This document shows positions 1 through 11,974 of a stretch of 54,472 bases of DNA, one piece after another. The notes under the pieces are model-generated. The model saw only the letters and a program-made list of their open reading frames with translations. It was not told the origin of the DNA and did not search any database. A program made the position numbers and the translations under genes. Source of the stretch: Phytophthora quininea (Eukaryota > Oomycota > Peronosporomycetes > Peronosporales > Peronosporaceae); the NCBI GenBank assembly GCA_011947345.1, contig JAAVTG010000676.1:1-54472 (forward strand), in the 5' to 3' direction. The first letter of the stretch is position 1; the number at the start of each line of letters is the position of its first letter.

Positions 1-11
1 GCTACCCGCGC
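1..11 (-). tRNA. tRNA-Cys copy c0, cut by window start
   Basis: Only the 5' acceptor strand and TAGC of the D arm are inside the window. These bases match the intact copies. Confidence 0.85.
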
Positions 12-665
12 GTCGAACCTTTTCCTCAACGCACAATTGTCCAAAACGCGTTTCGCGCCCTACGCCTGCATTCACACGCCCGGCTCCCGCACAGCGCCGG
101 CACACCTCTGTTGCCACCCTGCCAACGCGCCACGGACGCAACCGATCACGTACCGACCCGGTCCCACACGCAGACGCTCACACATCCATGCCATCCACGC
201 AACCTGCTCTGCGGCAACGCACCAGTCCACCACAGTGTCACGAAGAAAGAAGACCCTCGTAGACCGCCAGCGATTCCTTCAGTCGAGGTGCCACATCACA
301 GAACCCACTGTCAAGCCAAGCTGTCTCATCGTCATCGAGGGCGTCTCTCCTTTCTGTCCGAACGTTGTAATACTTGCCGACGCAGATCCCGCTGTAATAC
401 TGTATGCTGAGAGCTGGAGCCGCCAGTGGGCGTCTTCGGAATCCGGCTGTGTGCCGGACGCTCGAGCAAGCGGGCTGCGTGGCGTGGGCAAAATGTGGGC
501 GGCATAAAGCGCCGTACCACGACGGCTGAGCGAGCCGAGCAAGAACAGAACAGGAACAGGAACAAGAACAGGAACAAGAACAGAACAAGAACAAGAACAA
601 GAAGAACAGGAACAAGAACAGGAACAAGAACAAGAACAAGAACAAGAACAAGAACAAGAACAAGA

Positions 666-737
666 AGCGCGGGACCGGGATTGAACCAGTGACCCTTCGA
701 GCTGCAATCGAACGCTCTACCACTGAGCTACCCGCGC
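666..737 (-). tRNA. tRNA-Cys (GCA) copy c1, reference description
   Basis: Delivers cysteine to UGC/UGU codons. On the minus strand it folds as follows. Acceptor stem GCGCGGG/CCCGCGC. D arm GCTC-AGTGGTA-GAGC with the usual GG. Anticodon arm TTCGA-TTGCAGC-TCGAA, with U33 followed by anticodon GCA. Five-base variable loop. T arm ACTGG-TTCAATC-CCGGT. Unpaired base 73 is U, the known cysteinyl-tRNA synthetase discriminator. Length is 72 nt with no intron and no encoded CCA, as in eukaryotes. Transcription should be by Pol III from the internal A and B boxes. No T4 follows the gene; the STR at 541-665 begins at the next base. This sequence is the standard for later entries. Confidence 0.97.
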
Positions 738-1341
738 GTCGAACCTTTTCCCCAACGCACAATTGTCCAAAACGCGTTTCGCGCGCCCTACGCCTGCATT
801 CACACGCCCGGCTCCCGCACAGCGCCGGCACACCTCTGTTGCCACCCTGCCAACGCGCCACGGACGCAACCGATCACGTACCGACCCGGTCCCACACGCA
901 GACGCTCACACATCCATGCCATCCACGCAACCTGCTCTGCGGCAACGCACCAGTCCACCACAGTGTCACGAAGAAAGAAGATAGACCGCCAGCGATTCCT
1001 TCAGTCGAGGTGCCACATCACAGAACCCACTGTCAAGCCAAGCTGTCTCATCGTCATCGAGGGCGTCTCTCCTTTCTGTCCGAACGTTGTAATACTTGCC
1101 GACGCAGATCCCGCTGTAATACTGTATGCTGAGAGCTGGAGCCGCCAGTGGGCTTCTTCGGAATCCGGCTGTGTGCCGGACGCTCGAGCAAGCGGGCTGC
1201 GTGGCGTGGGCAAAATGGGGCGGCATAAAGCGCCGTACCACGACGGCTGAGCGAGCGAGCAAGAACAAGAACAGGAACAAGAACAGGAACAAGAACAGGA
1301 ACAAGAACAGGAACAAGAACAGAACAAGAACAAGAACAAGA

Positions 1342-1413
1342 AGCGCGGGACCGGGATTGAACCAGTGACCCTTCGAGCTGCAATCGAACGCTCTACCACT
1401 GAGCTACCCGCGC
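1342..1413 (-). tRNA. tRNA-Cys copy c2
   Basis: Identical to c1. STR 1261-1341; the boundary before it is GAGCGAGCGAGC. Confidence 0.97.
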
Positions 1414-2070
1414 GTCGAACCCTTTTCCCCAACGCACAATTGTCCAAAACGCGTTTCGCGCGCCCTACGCCTGCATTCACACGCCCGGCTCCCGCACAGC
1501 GCCGGCACACCTCTGTTGCCACCCTGCCAACGCGCCACGGACGCAACCGATCACGTACCGACCCGGTCCCACACGCAGACGCTCACACATCCATGCCATC
1601 CACGCAACCTGCTCTGCGGCAACGCACCAGTCCACCACAGTGTCACGAAGAAAGAAGACCTCGTAGACCGCCAGCGATTCCTTCAGTCGAGGTGCCACAT
1701 CACAGAACCCACTGTCAAGCCAAGCTGTCTCATCGTCATCGAGGGCGTCTCTCCTTTCTGTCCGAACGTTGTAATACTTGCCGACGCAGATCCCGCTGTA
1801 ATACTGTATGCTGAGAGCTGGAGCCGCCAGTGGGCGTCTTCGGAATCCGGCTGTGTGCCGGACGCTCGAGCAAGCGGGCTGCGTGGCGTGGGCAAAATGT
1901 GGGCGGCATAAAGCGCCGTACCACGACGGCTGAGCGAGCGAGCAAGAAGAACAGGCAAGAACAGAAGAACAGGAACAAGAACAAGAACAGGAACAAGAAC
2001 AAGAACAGGAACAAGAACAGGAACAAGAACAGGAACAAGAACAGGAACAGGAACAAGAACAAGAACAAGA

Positions 2071-2142
2071 AGCGCGGGACCGGGATTGAACCAGTGACCC
2101 TTCGAGCTGCAATCGAACGCTCTACCACTGAGCTACCCGCGC
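2071..2142 (-). tRNA. tRNA-Cys copy c3
   Basis: Identical to c1. STR 1944-2070, starting with irregular AAGAAGAACAGGC words. Confidence 0.97.
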
Positions 2143-2798
2143 GTCGAACCCTTTTCCCAACGCACAATTGTCCAAAACGCGTTTCGCGCGCCCTACGCCT
2201 GCATTCACACGCCCGGCTCCCGCACAGCGCCGGCACACCTCTGTTGCCACCCTGCCAACGCGCCACGGACGCAACCGATCACGTACCGACCCGGTCCCAC
2301 ACGCAGACGCTCACACATCCATGCCATCCACGCAACCTGCTCTGCGGCAACGCACCAGTCCACCACAGTGTCACGAAGAAAGAAGACCCTCGTAGACCGC
2401 CAGCGATTCCTTCAGTCGAGGTGCCACATCACAGAACCCACTGTCAAGCCAAGCTGTCTCATCGTCATCGAGGGCGTCTCTCCTTTCTGTCCGAACGTTG
2501 TAATACTTGCCGACGCAGATCCCGCTGTAATACTGTATGCTGAGAGCTGGAGCCGCCAGTGGGCGTCTTCGGAATCCGGCTGTGTGCCGGACGCTCGAGC
2601 AAGCGGGCTGCGTGGCGTGGGCAAAATGTGGGCGGCATAAAGCGCCGTACCACGACGGAAGAGAACGGAGCGAACAAGAACAAGAACAGGAACAGGAACA
2701 AGAACAGGAACAAGAACAAGAACAGGAACAAGAACAAGAACAGGAACAAGAACAGAACAAGAACAGGAACAAGAACAGGAACAAGAACAAGAACAAGA

Positions 2799-2870
2799 AG
2801 CGCGGGACCGGGATTGAACCAGTGACCCTTCGAGCTGCAATCGAACGCTCTACCACTGAGCTACCCGCGC
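2799..2870 (-). tRNA. tRNA-Cys copy c4
   Basis: Identical to c1. STR 2673-2798; the boundary is rearranged to GGAAGAGAACGGAGCGAAC. Confidence 0.97.
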
Positions 2871-3522
2871 GTCGAACCCTTTTCCCCAACGCACAATTGT
2901 CCAAAACGCGTTTCGCGCGCCCTACGCCTGCATTCACACGCCCGGCTCCCGCACAGCGCCGGCACACCTCTGTTGCCACCCTGCCAACGCGCCACGGACG
3001 CAACCGATCACGTACCGACCCGGTCCCACACGCAGACGCTCACACATCCATGCCATCCACGCAACCTGCTCTGCGGCAACGCACCAGTCCACCACAGTGT
3101 CACGAAGAAAGAAGACCCTCGTAGACCGCCAGCGATTCCTTCAGTCGAGGTGCCACATCACAGAACCCACTGTCAAGCCAAGCTGTCTCATCGTCATCGA
3201 GGGCGTCTCTCCTTTCTGTCCGAACGTTGTAATACTTGCCGACGCAGATCCCGCTGTAATACTGTATGCTGAGAGCTGGAGCCGCCAGTGGGCGTCTTCG
3301 GAATCCGGCTGTGTGCCGGACGCTCGAGCAAGCGGGCTGCGTGGCGTGGGCAAAATGTGGGCGGCATAAAGCGCCGTACCACGACGGCTGAGCGAGCCGA
3401 GCAAGAACAGGAACAAGAACAGAACAGGAACAAGAACAGGAACAGGAACAGGAACAGGAACAAGAACAGGAACAAGAACAGAACAAGAACAGGAACAAGA
3501 ACAAACAAGAACAAGAACAAGA

Positions 3523-3594
3523 AGCGCGGGACCGGGATTGAACCAGTGACCCTTCGAGCTGCAATCGAACGCTCTACCACTGAGCTACCCGCGC
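3523..3594 (-). tRNA. tRNA-Cys copy c5
   Basis: Identical to c1. STR 3403-3522, with one AACA word. Confidence 0.97.
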
Positions 3595-4208
3595 GTCGAA
3601 CCCTTTTCCCCAACGCACAATTGTCCAAAACGCGTTTCGCGCGCCCTACGCCTGCATTCACACGCCCGGCTCCCGCACAGCGCCGGCACACCTCTGTTGC
3701 CACCCTGCCAACGCGCCACGGACGCAACCGATCACGTACCGACCCGGTCCCACACGCAGACGCTCACACATCCATGCCATCCACGCAACCTGCTCTGCGG
3801 CAACGCACCAGTCCACCACAGTGTCACGAAGAAAGAAGACCCTCGTAGACCGCCAGCGATTCCTTCAGTCGAGGTGCCACATCACAGAACCCACTGTCAA
3901 GCCAAGCTGTCTCATCGTCATCGAGGGCGTCTCTCCTTTCTGTCCGAACGTTGTAATACTTGCCGACGCAGATCCCGCTGTAATACTGTATGCTGAGAGC
4001 TGGAGCCGCCAGTGGGCGTCTTCGGAATCCGGCTGTGTGCCGGACGCTCGAGCAAGCGGGCTGCGTGGCGTGGGCAAAATGTGGGCGGCATAAAGCGCCG
4101 TACCACGACGGCTGAGCGAGCCGAGCAAGAACAAGAACAGGAACAAGAACAGGAACAAGAACAGAACAAGAACAAGAACAAGAACAGAACAGGAACAAGA
4201 ACAAGAAC

Positions 4209-4280
4209 AGCGCGGGACCGGGATTGAACCAGTGACCCTTCGAGCTGCAATCGAACGCTCTACCACTGAGCTACCCGCGC
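4209..4280 (-). tRNA. tRNA-Cys copy c6
   Basis: Identical to c1. STR 4127-4208 ends AAC rather than AAGA before the U73 base. Confidence 0.96.
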
Positions 4281-4914
4281 GTCGAACCCTTTTCCCCAAC
4301 GCACAATTGTCCAAAACGCGTTTCGCGCGCCCTACGCCTGCATTCACACGCCCGGCTCCCGCACAGCGCCGGCACACCTCTGTTGCCACCCTGCCAACGC
4401 GCCACGGACGCAACCGATCACGTACCGACCCGGTCCCACACGCAGACGCTCACACATCCATGCCATCCACGCAACCTGCTCTGCGGCAACGCACCAGTCC
4501 ACCACAGTGTCACGAAGAAAGAAGACCCTCGTAGACCGCCAGCGATTCCTTCAGTCGAGGTGCCACATCACAGAACCCACTGTCAAGCCAAGCTGTCTCA
4601 TCGTCATCGAGGGCGTCTCTCCTTTCTGTCCGAACGTTGTAATACTTGCCGACGCAGATCCCGCTGTAATACTGTATGCTGAGAGCTGGAGCCGCCAGTG
4701 GGCGTCTTCGGAATCCGGCTGTGTGCCGGACGCTCGAGCAAGCGGGCTGCGTGGCGTGGGCAAAATGTGGGCGGCATAAAGCGCCGTACCACGACGGCTG
4801 AGCGAGCCGAGCAAGAACAGGAACAGGAACAAGAACAGGAACAAGAACAAGAACAGGAGAACAGGAACAAGAACAGGAACAAGAACAGGAACAAGAACAA
4901 GAACAGAACAAGAA

Positions 4915-4976
4915 CGGGATTGAACCAGTGACCCTTCGAGCTGCAATCGAACGCTCTACCACTGAGCTACCCGCGC
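4915..4976 (-). pseudogene. tRNA-Cys copy c7, 3' acceptor strand lost
   Basis: The gene is normal from its 5' end through the T loop. The 3' acceptor strand and the outer T-stem bases are replaced by STR sequence (AAGAAC joined to GGGATTG). No acceptor stem can form, so it should not yield mature tRNA. STR 4813-4914. Confidence 0.85.
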
Positions 4977-5642
4977 GTCGAACCCTTTTCCCAACGCACA
5001 ATTGTCCAAAACGCGTTTCGCGCGCCCTACGCCTGCATTCACACGCCCGGCTCCCGCACAGCGCCGGCACACCTCTGTTGCCACCCTGCCAACGCGCCAC
5101 GGACGCAACCGATCACGTACCGACCCGGTCCCACACGCAGACGCTCACACATCCATGCCATCCACGCAACCTGCTCTGCGGCAACGCACCAGTCCACCAC
5201 AGTGTCACGAAGAAAGAAGACCCTCGTAGACCGCCAGCGATTCCTTCAGTCGAGGTGCCACATCACAGAACCCACTGTCAAGCCAAGCTGTCTCATCGTC
5301 ATCGAGGGCGTCTCTCCTTTCTGTCCGAACGTTGTAATACTTGCCGACGCAGATCCCGCTGTAATACTGTATGCTGAGAGCTGGAGCCGCCAGTGGGCGT
5401 CTTCGGAATCCGGCTGTGTGCCGGACGCTCGAGCAAGCGGGCTGCGTGGCGTGGGCAAAATGTGGGCGGCATAAAGCGCCGTACCACGACGGCTGAGCGA
5501 GCCGAGCAAGAACAAGAACAGGAACAAGAACAGGAACAAGAACAAGAACAAGAACAAGAACAGGAACAAGAACAAGAACAGGAACAAGAACAGGAACAAG
5601 AACAAGAACAAGAACAGGAACAAGAACAGAACAAGAACAAGA

Positions 5643-5712
5643 AGCGCGGGACCGATTGAACCAGTGACCCTTCGAGCTGCAATCGAACGCTCTACCACTG
5701 AGCTACCCGCGC
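5643..5712 (-). pseudogene. tRNA-Cys copy c8, 2-nt deletion in T arm
   Basis: Two G bases are missing where plus reads ACCGATTG instead of ACCGGGATTG. This shortens the T stem/loop and breaks the B box. Acceptor, D and anticodon arms are intact. STR 5508-5642. Confidence 0.75.
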
Positions 5713-6331
5713 GTCGAACCCTTTTCCCCAACGCACAATTGTCCAAAACGCGTTTCGCGCGCCCTACGCCTGCATTCACACGCCCGGCTCCCGCACAGCG
5801 CCGGCACACCTCTGTTGCCACCCTGCCAACGCGCCACGGACGCAACCGATCACGTACCGACCCGGTCCCACACGCAGACGCTCACACATCCATGCCATCC
5901 ACGCAACCTGCTCTGCGGCAACGCACCAGTCCACCACAGTGTCACGAAGAAAGAAGACCCCTCGTAGACCGCCAGCGATTCCTTCAGTCGAGGTGCCACA
6001 TCACAGAACCCACTGTCAAGCCAAGCTGTCTCATCGTCATCGAGGGCGTCTCTCCTTTCTGTCCGAACGTTGTAATACTTGCCGACGCAGATCCCGCTGT
6101 AATACTGTATGCTGAGAGCTGGAGCCGCCAGTGGGCGTCTTCGGAATCCGGCTGTGTGCCGGACGCTCGAGCAAGCGGGCTGCGTGGCGTGGGCAAAATG
6201 TGGGCGGCATAAAGCGCCGTACCACGACGGCTGAGCGAGCCGAGCAAGAACAAGAACAGGAACAAGAACAGGAACAGGAACAGAACAAGAACAAGAACAG
6301 GAACAAGAACAGAACAAGAACAAGAACAAGA

Positions 6332-6403
6332 AGCGCGGGACCGGGATTGAACCAGTGACCCTTCGAGCTGCAATCGAACGCTCTACCACTGAGCTACCCG
6401 CGC
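6332..6403 (-). tRNA. tRNA-Cys copy c9
   Basis: Identical to c1. STR 6246-6331. Confidence 0.97.
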
Positions 6404-7022
6404 GTCGAACCCTTTTCCCCAACGCACAATTGTCCAAAACGCGTTTCGCGCGCCCTACGCCTGCATTCACACGCCCGGCTCCCGCACAGCGCCGGCACAC
6501 CTCTGTTGCCACCCTGCCAACGCGCCACGGACGCAACCGATCACGTACCGACCCGGTCCCACACGCAGACGCTCACACATCCATGCCATCCACGCAACCT
6601 GCTCTGCGGCAACGCACCAGTCCACCACAGTGTCACGAAGAAAGAAGACCCTCGTAGACCGCCAGCGATTCCTTCAGTCGAGGTGCCACATCACAGAACC
6701 CACTGTCAAGCCAAGCTGTCTCATCGTCATCGAGGGCGTCTCTCCTTTCTGTCCGAACGTTGTAATACTTGCCGACGCAGATCCCGCTGTAATACTGTAT
6801 GCTGAGAGCTGGAGCCGCCAGTGGGCGTCTTCGGAATCCGGCTGTGTGCCGGACGCTCGAGCAAGCGGGCTGCGTGGCGTGGGCAAAATGTGGGCGGCAT
6901 AAAGCGCCGTACCACGACGGCTGAGCGAGCCGAGCAAGAACAAGAACAGGAACAAGAACAGAACAAGAACAGGAACAAGAACAAGAACAGGAACAAGAAC
7001 AGGAACAAGAACAAGAACAAGA

Positions 7023-7094
7023 AGCGCGGGACCGGGATTGAACCAGTGACCCTTCGAGCTGCAATCGAACGCTCTACCACTGAGCTACCCGCGC
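7023..7094 (-). tRNA. tRNA-Cys copy c10
   Basis: Identical to c1. STR 6936-7022. Confidence 0.97.
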
Positions 7095-7744
7095 GTCGAA
7101 CCCTTTTCCCCAACGCACAATTGTCCAAAACGCGTTTCGCGCGCCCTACGCCTGCATTCACACGCCCGGCTCCCGCACAGCGCCGGCACACCTCTGTTGC
7201 CACCCTGCCAACGCGCCACGGACGCAACCGATCACGTACCGACCCGGTCCCACACGCAGACGCTCACACATCCATGCCATCCACGCAACCTGCTCTGCGG
7301 CAACGCACCAGTCCACCACAGTGTCACGAAGAAAGAAGACCCTCGTAGACCGCCAGCGATTCCTTCAGTCGAGGTGCCACATCACAGAACCCACTGTCAA
7401 GCCAAGCTGTCTCATCGTCATCGAGGGCGTCTCTCCTTTCTGTCCGAACGTTGTAATACTTGCCGACGCAGATCCCGCTGTAATACTGTATGCTGAGAGC
7501 TGGAGCCGCCAGTGGGCGTCTTCGGAATCCGGCTGTGTGCCGGACGCTCGAGCAAGCGGGCTGCGTGGCGTGGGCAAAATGTGGGCGGCATAAAGCGCCG
7601 TACCACGACGGCTGAGCGAGCCGAGCAAGAACAAGAACAGGAACAAGAACAGAACAAGAACAGGAACAGAACAGAACAGGAACAGGAACAAGAACAGGAA
7701 CAAGAACAGAACAGGAACAAGAACAAACAAGAACAAGAACAAGA

Positions 7745-7816
7745 AGCGCGGGACCGGGATTGAACCAGTGACCCTTCGAGCTGCAATCGAACGCTCTACC
7801 ACTGAGCTACCCGCGC
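7745..7816 (-). tRNA. tRNA-Cys copy c11
   Basis: Identical to c1. STR 7627-7744, rich in AACAG pentamers. Confidence 0.97.
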
Positions 7817-8434
7817 GTCGAACCCTTTTCCCCAACGCACAATTGTCCAAAACGCGTTTCGCGCGCCCTACGCCTGCATTCACACGCCCGGCTCCCGCAC
7901 AGCGCCGGCACACCTCTGTTGCCACCCTGCCAACGCGCCACGGACGCAACCGATCACGTACCGACCCGGTCCCACACGCAGACGCTCACACATCCATGCC
8001 ATCCACGCAACCTGCTCTGCGGCAACGCACCAGTCCACCACAGTGTCACGAAGAAAGAAGACCCTCGTAGACCGCCAGCGATTCCTTCAGTCGAGGTGCC
8101 ACATCACAGAACCCACTGTCAAGCCAAGCTGTCTCATCGTCATCGAGGGCGTCTCTCCTTTCTGTCCGAACGTTGTAATACTTGCCGACGCAGATCCCGC
8201 TGTAATACTGTATGCTGAGAGCTGGAGCCGCCAGTGGGCGTCTTCGGAATCCGGCTGTGTGCCGGACGCTCGAGCAAGCGGGCTGCGTGGCGTGGGCAAA
8301 ATGTGGGCGGCATAAAGCGCCGTACCACGACGGCTGAGCGAGCCGAGCAAGAACAAGAACAGGAACAAGAACAGGAACAAGAACAGGAACAAGAACAGAA
8401 CAGAACAAGAACAGGAACAAGAACAAGAACAAGA

Positions 8435-8506
8435 AGCGCGGGACCGGGATTGAACCAGTGACCCTTCGAGCTGCAATCGAACGCTCTACCACTGAGCTAC
8501 CCGCGC
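8435..8506 (-). tRNA. tRNA-Cys copy c12
   Basis: Identical to c1. STR 8349-8434. Confidence 0.97.
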
Positions 8507-9125
8507 GTCGAACCCTTTTCCCCAACGCACAATTGTCCAAAACGCGTTTCGCGCGCCCTACGCCTGCATTCACACGCCCGGCTCCCGCACAGCGCCGGCA
8601 CACCTCTGTTGCCACCCTGCCAACGCGCCACGGACGCAACCGATCACGTACCGACCCGGTCCCACACGCAGACGCTCACACATCCATGCCATCCACGCAA
8701 CCTGCTCTGCGGCAACGCACCAGTCCACCACAGTGTCACGAAGAAAGAAGACCCTCGTAGACCGCCAGCGATTCCTTCAGTCGAGGTGCCACATCACAGA
8801 ACCCACTGTCAAGCCAAGCTGTCTCATCGTCATCGAGGGCGTCTCTCCTTTCTGTCCGAACGTTGTAATACTTGCCGACGCAGATCCCGCTGTAATACTG
8901 TATGCTGAGAGCTGGAGCCGCCAGTGGGCGTCTTCGGAATCCGGCTGTGTGCCGGACGCTCGAGCAAGCGGGCTGCGTGGCGTGGGCAAAATGTGGGCGG
9001 CATAAAGCGCCGTACCACGACGGCTGAGCGAGCCGAGCAAGAACAGGAACAGGAACAAGAACAGGAACAGAACAGGAACAAGAACAGGAACAAGAACAGG
9101 AACAGGAACAAGAACAAGAACAAGA

Positions 9126-9197
9126 AGCGCGGGACCGGGATTGAACCAGTGACCCTTCGAGCTGCAATCGAACGCTCTACCACTGAGCTACCCGCGC
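9126..9197 (-). tRNA. tRNA-Cys copy c13
   Basis: Identical to c1. STR 9039-9125. Confidence 0.97.
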
Positions 9198-9826
9198 GTC
9201 GAACCCTTTTCCCCAACGCACAATTGTCCAAAACGCGTTTCGCGCGCCCTACGCCTGCATTCACACGCCCGGCTCCTGCACAGCGCCGGCACACCTCTGT
9301 TGCCACCCTGCCAACGCGCCACGGACGCAACCGATCACGTACCGACCCGGTCCCACACGCAGACGCTCACACATCCATGCCATCCACGCAACCTGCTCTG
9401 CGGCAACGCACCAGTCCACCACAGTGTCACGAAGAAAGAAGACCCTCGTAGACCGCCAGCGATTCCTTCAGTCGAGGTGCCACATCACAGAACCCACTGT
9501 CAAGCCAAGCTGTCTCATCGTCATCGAGGGCGTCTCTCCTTTCTGTCCGAACGTTGTAATACTTGCCGACGCAGATCCCGCTGTAATACTGTATGCTGAG
9601 AGCTGGAGCCGCCAGTGGGCGTCTTCGGAATCCGGCTGTGTGCCGGACGCTCGAGCAAGCGGGCTGCGTGGCGTGGGCAAATGTGGGCGGCAAGAAAGCG
9701 CCAAGAACAGGACGACGGCAAGAACGAGCCGAACAAGAACAAGAACAGGAACAAGAACAGGAACAGGAACAAGAACAAGAACAAGAACAGGAACAAGAAC
9801 AGAACAGAACAAGAACAAGAACAAGA

Positions 9827-9898
9827 AGCGCGGGACCGGGATTGAACCAGTGACCCTTCGAGCTGCAATCGAACGCTCTACCACTGAGCTACCCGCGC
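9827..9898 (-). tRNA. tRNA-Cys copy c14
   Basis: Identical to c1. STR 9731-9826. The unique sequence before the STR (9,680-9,730) is interspersed with AAGAA/AAGAAC pieces, and the downstream T4 is reduced to TTT. Confidence 0.97.
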
Positions 9899-10519
9899 GT
9901 CGAACCCTTTTCCCCAACGCACAATTGTCCAAAACGCGTTTCGCGCGCCCTACGCCTGCATTCACACGCCCGGCTCCCGCACAGCGCCGGCACACCTCTG
10001 TTGCCACCCTGCCAACGCGCCACGGACGCAACCGATCACGTACCGACCCGGTCCCACACGCAGACGCTCACACATCCATGCCATCCACGCAACCTGCTCT
10101 GCGGCAACGCACCAGTCCACCACAGTGTCACGAAGAAAGAAGACCCTCGTAGACCGCCAGCGATTCCTTCAGTCGAGGTGCCACATCACAGAACCCACTG
10201 TCAAGCCAAGCTGTCTCATCGTCATCGAGGGCGTCTCTCCTTTCTGTCCGAACGTTGTAATACTTGCCGACGCAGATCCCGCTGTAATACTGTATGCTGA
10301 GAGCTGGAGCCGCCAGTGGGCGTCTTCGGAATCCGGCTGTGTGCCGGACGCTCGAGCAAGCGGGCTGCGTGGCGTGGGCAAAATGTGGGCGGCATAAAGC
10401 GCCGTACCACGACGGCTGAGCAGAGCCGAGCAAGAACAGGAACAGGAACAAGAACAGGAACAGGAACAGGAACAAGAACAAGAACAGGAACAAGAACAGG
10501 AACAAGAACAAGAACAAGA

Positions 10520-10591
10520 AGCGCGGGACCGGGATTGAACCAGTGACCCTTCGAGCTGCAATCGAACGCTCTACCACTGAGCTACCCGCGC
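10520..10591 (-). tRNA. tRNA-Cys copy c15
   Basis: Identical to c1. STR 10432-10519; boundary variant GAGCAGAGCCGAGC, shared only with c29. Confidence 0.97.
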
Positions 10592-10600
10592 GTCGAACCC
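10590..10600 (-). promoter_or_regulatory. B-box-like sequence at tRNA 5' end
   Basis: The minus strand reads GGGTTCGACGC from 9 bp upstream to base 2 of c15, satisfying the general B-box pattern GWTCRANNC. It is conserved in nearly all units. It is broken by an inserted A (GTCAGAACC on plus) beside c27, c32 and c35, and by a small deletion beside c67. It may be a TFIIIC contact, a relic of an older tRNA 3' end, or chance. Confidence 0.3.
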
Positions 10601-10613
10601 TTTTCCCCAACGC

Positions 10614-10621
10614 ACAATTGT
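10614..10621 (-). promoter_or_regulatory. AT-rich upstream element, A type (ACAATTGT)
   Basis: Perfect 8-bp palindrome lying 23-30 bp upstream of the 5' end of c15, the position where TATA-like elements help some Pol III tRNA genes. It is present in every A unit. B units have CAATTTT here instead. The promoter role is inferred from position only. Confidence 0.35.
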
Positions 10622-11072
10622 CCAAAACGCGTTTCGCGCGCCCTACGCCTGCATTCACACGCCCGGCTCCCGCACAGCGCCGGCACACCTCTGTTGCCAC
10701 CCTGCCAACGCGCCACGGACGCAACCGATCACGTACCGACCCGGTCCCACACGCAGACGCTCACACATCCATGCCATCCACGCAACCTGCTCTGCGGCAA
10801 CGCACCAGTCCACCACAGTGTCACGAAGAAAGAAGACCCTCGTAGACCGCCAGCGATTCCTTCAGTCGAGGTGCCACATCACAGAACCCACTGTCAAGCC
10901 AAGCTGTCTCATCGTCATCGAGGGCGTCTCTCCTTTCTGTCCGAACGTTGTAATACTTGCCGACGCAGATCCCGCTGTAATACTGTATGCTGAGAGCTGG
11001 AGCCGCCAGTGGGCGTCTTCGGAATCCGGCTGTGTGCCGGACGCTCGAGCAAGCGGGCTGCGTGGCGTGGGC

Positions 11073-11076
11073 AAAA
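11073..11076 (-). terminator. First uninterrupted T4 downstream of c16 (A type)
   Basis: AAAA on plus within GGGCAAAATGTGGG gives TTTT on the transcribed strand, 130 nt beyond the 3' end of c16 and past the STR. It is the first canonical Pol III stop in most A units (about 120-300 nt, depending on STR length). It is absent in B units, which read CAAAGG, and in the unit of c14. Confidence 0.45.
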
Positions 11077-11123
11077 TGTGGGCGGCATAAAGCGCCGTAC
11101 CACGACGGCTGAGCGAGCCGAGC

Positions 11124-11205
11124 AAGAACAGGAACAGGAACAAGAACAGGAACAGGAACAAGAACAAGAACAGGAACAAGAACAGGAACAAGAACAAGAA
11201 CAAGA
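11124..11205. repeat. Reference A-type STR tract
   Basis: 82 nt of AACAGG and AACAAG words in a fixed order. The same word order recurs exactly at 17,624-17,705. One hexamer shorter, it recurs at 14,122-14,197, 15,537-15,612, 19,976-20,051 and 22,870-22,945. Confidence 0.9.
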
Positions 11206-11277
11206 AGCGCGGGACCGGGATTGAACCAGTGACCCTTCGAGCTGCAATCGAACGCTCTACCACTGAGCTACCCGCGC
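11206..11277 (-). tRNA. tRNA-Cys copy c16
   Basis: Identical to c1. STR 11124-11205; unit taken as the A reference. Confidence 0.97.
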
Positions 11278-11902
11278 GTCGAACCCTTTTCCCCAACGCA
11301 CAATTGTCCAAAACGCGTTTCGCGCGCCCTACGCCTGCATTCACACGCCCGGCTCCCGCACAGCGCCGGCACACCTCTGTTGCCACCCTGCCAACGCGCC
11401 ACGGACGCAACCGATCACGTACCGACCCGGTCCCACACGCAGACGCTCACACATCCATGCCATCCACGCAACCTGCTCTGCGGCAACGCACCAGTCCACC
11501 ACAGTGTCACGAAGAAAGAAGACCCTCGTAGACCGCCAGCGATTCCTTCAGTCGAGGTGCCACATCACAGAACCCACTGTCAAGCCAAGCTGTCTCATCG
11601 TCATCGAGGGCGTCTCTCCTTTCTGTCCGAACGTTGTAATACTTGCCGACGCAGATCCCGCTGTAATACTGTATGCTGAGAGCTGGAGCCGCCAGTGGGC
11701 GTCTTCGGAATCCGGCTGTGTGCCGGACGCTCGAGCAAGCGGGCTGCGTGGCGTGGGCAAAATGTGGGCGGCATAAAGCGCCGTACCACGACGGCTGAGC
11801 GAGCCGAGCAAGAACAGAACAAGAACAGAACAAGAACAGGAACAAGAACAAGAACAAGAACAGGAACAAGAACAAGGAACAAGAACAAGAACAAGAACAA
11901 GA

Positions 11903-11974
11903 AGCGCGGGACCGGGATTGAACCAGTGACCCTTCGAGCTGCAATCGAACGCTCTACCACTGAGCTACCCGCGC
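11903..11974 (-). tRNA. tRNA-Cys copy c17
   Basis: Identical to c1. STR 11810-11902 contains an AACAAGG slip. The 5' flank lacks one C pair (AATTGTCAAAACG). Confidence 0.97.
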
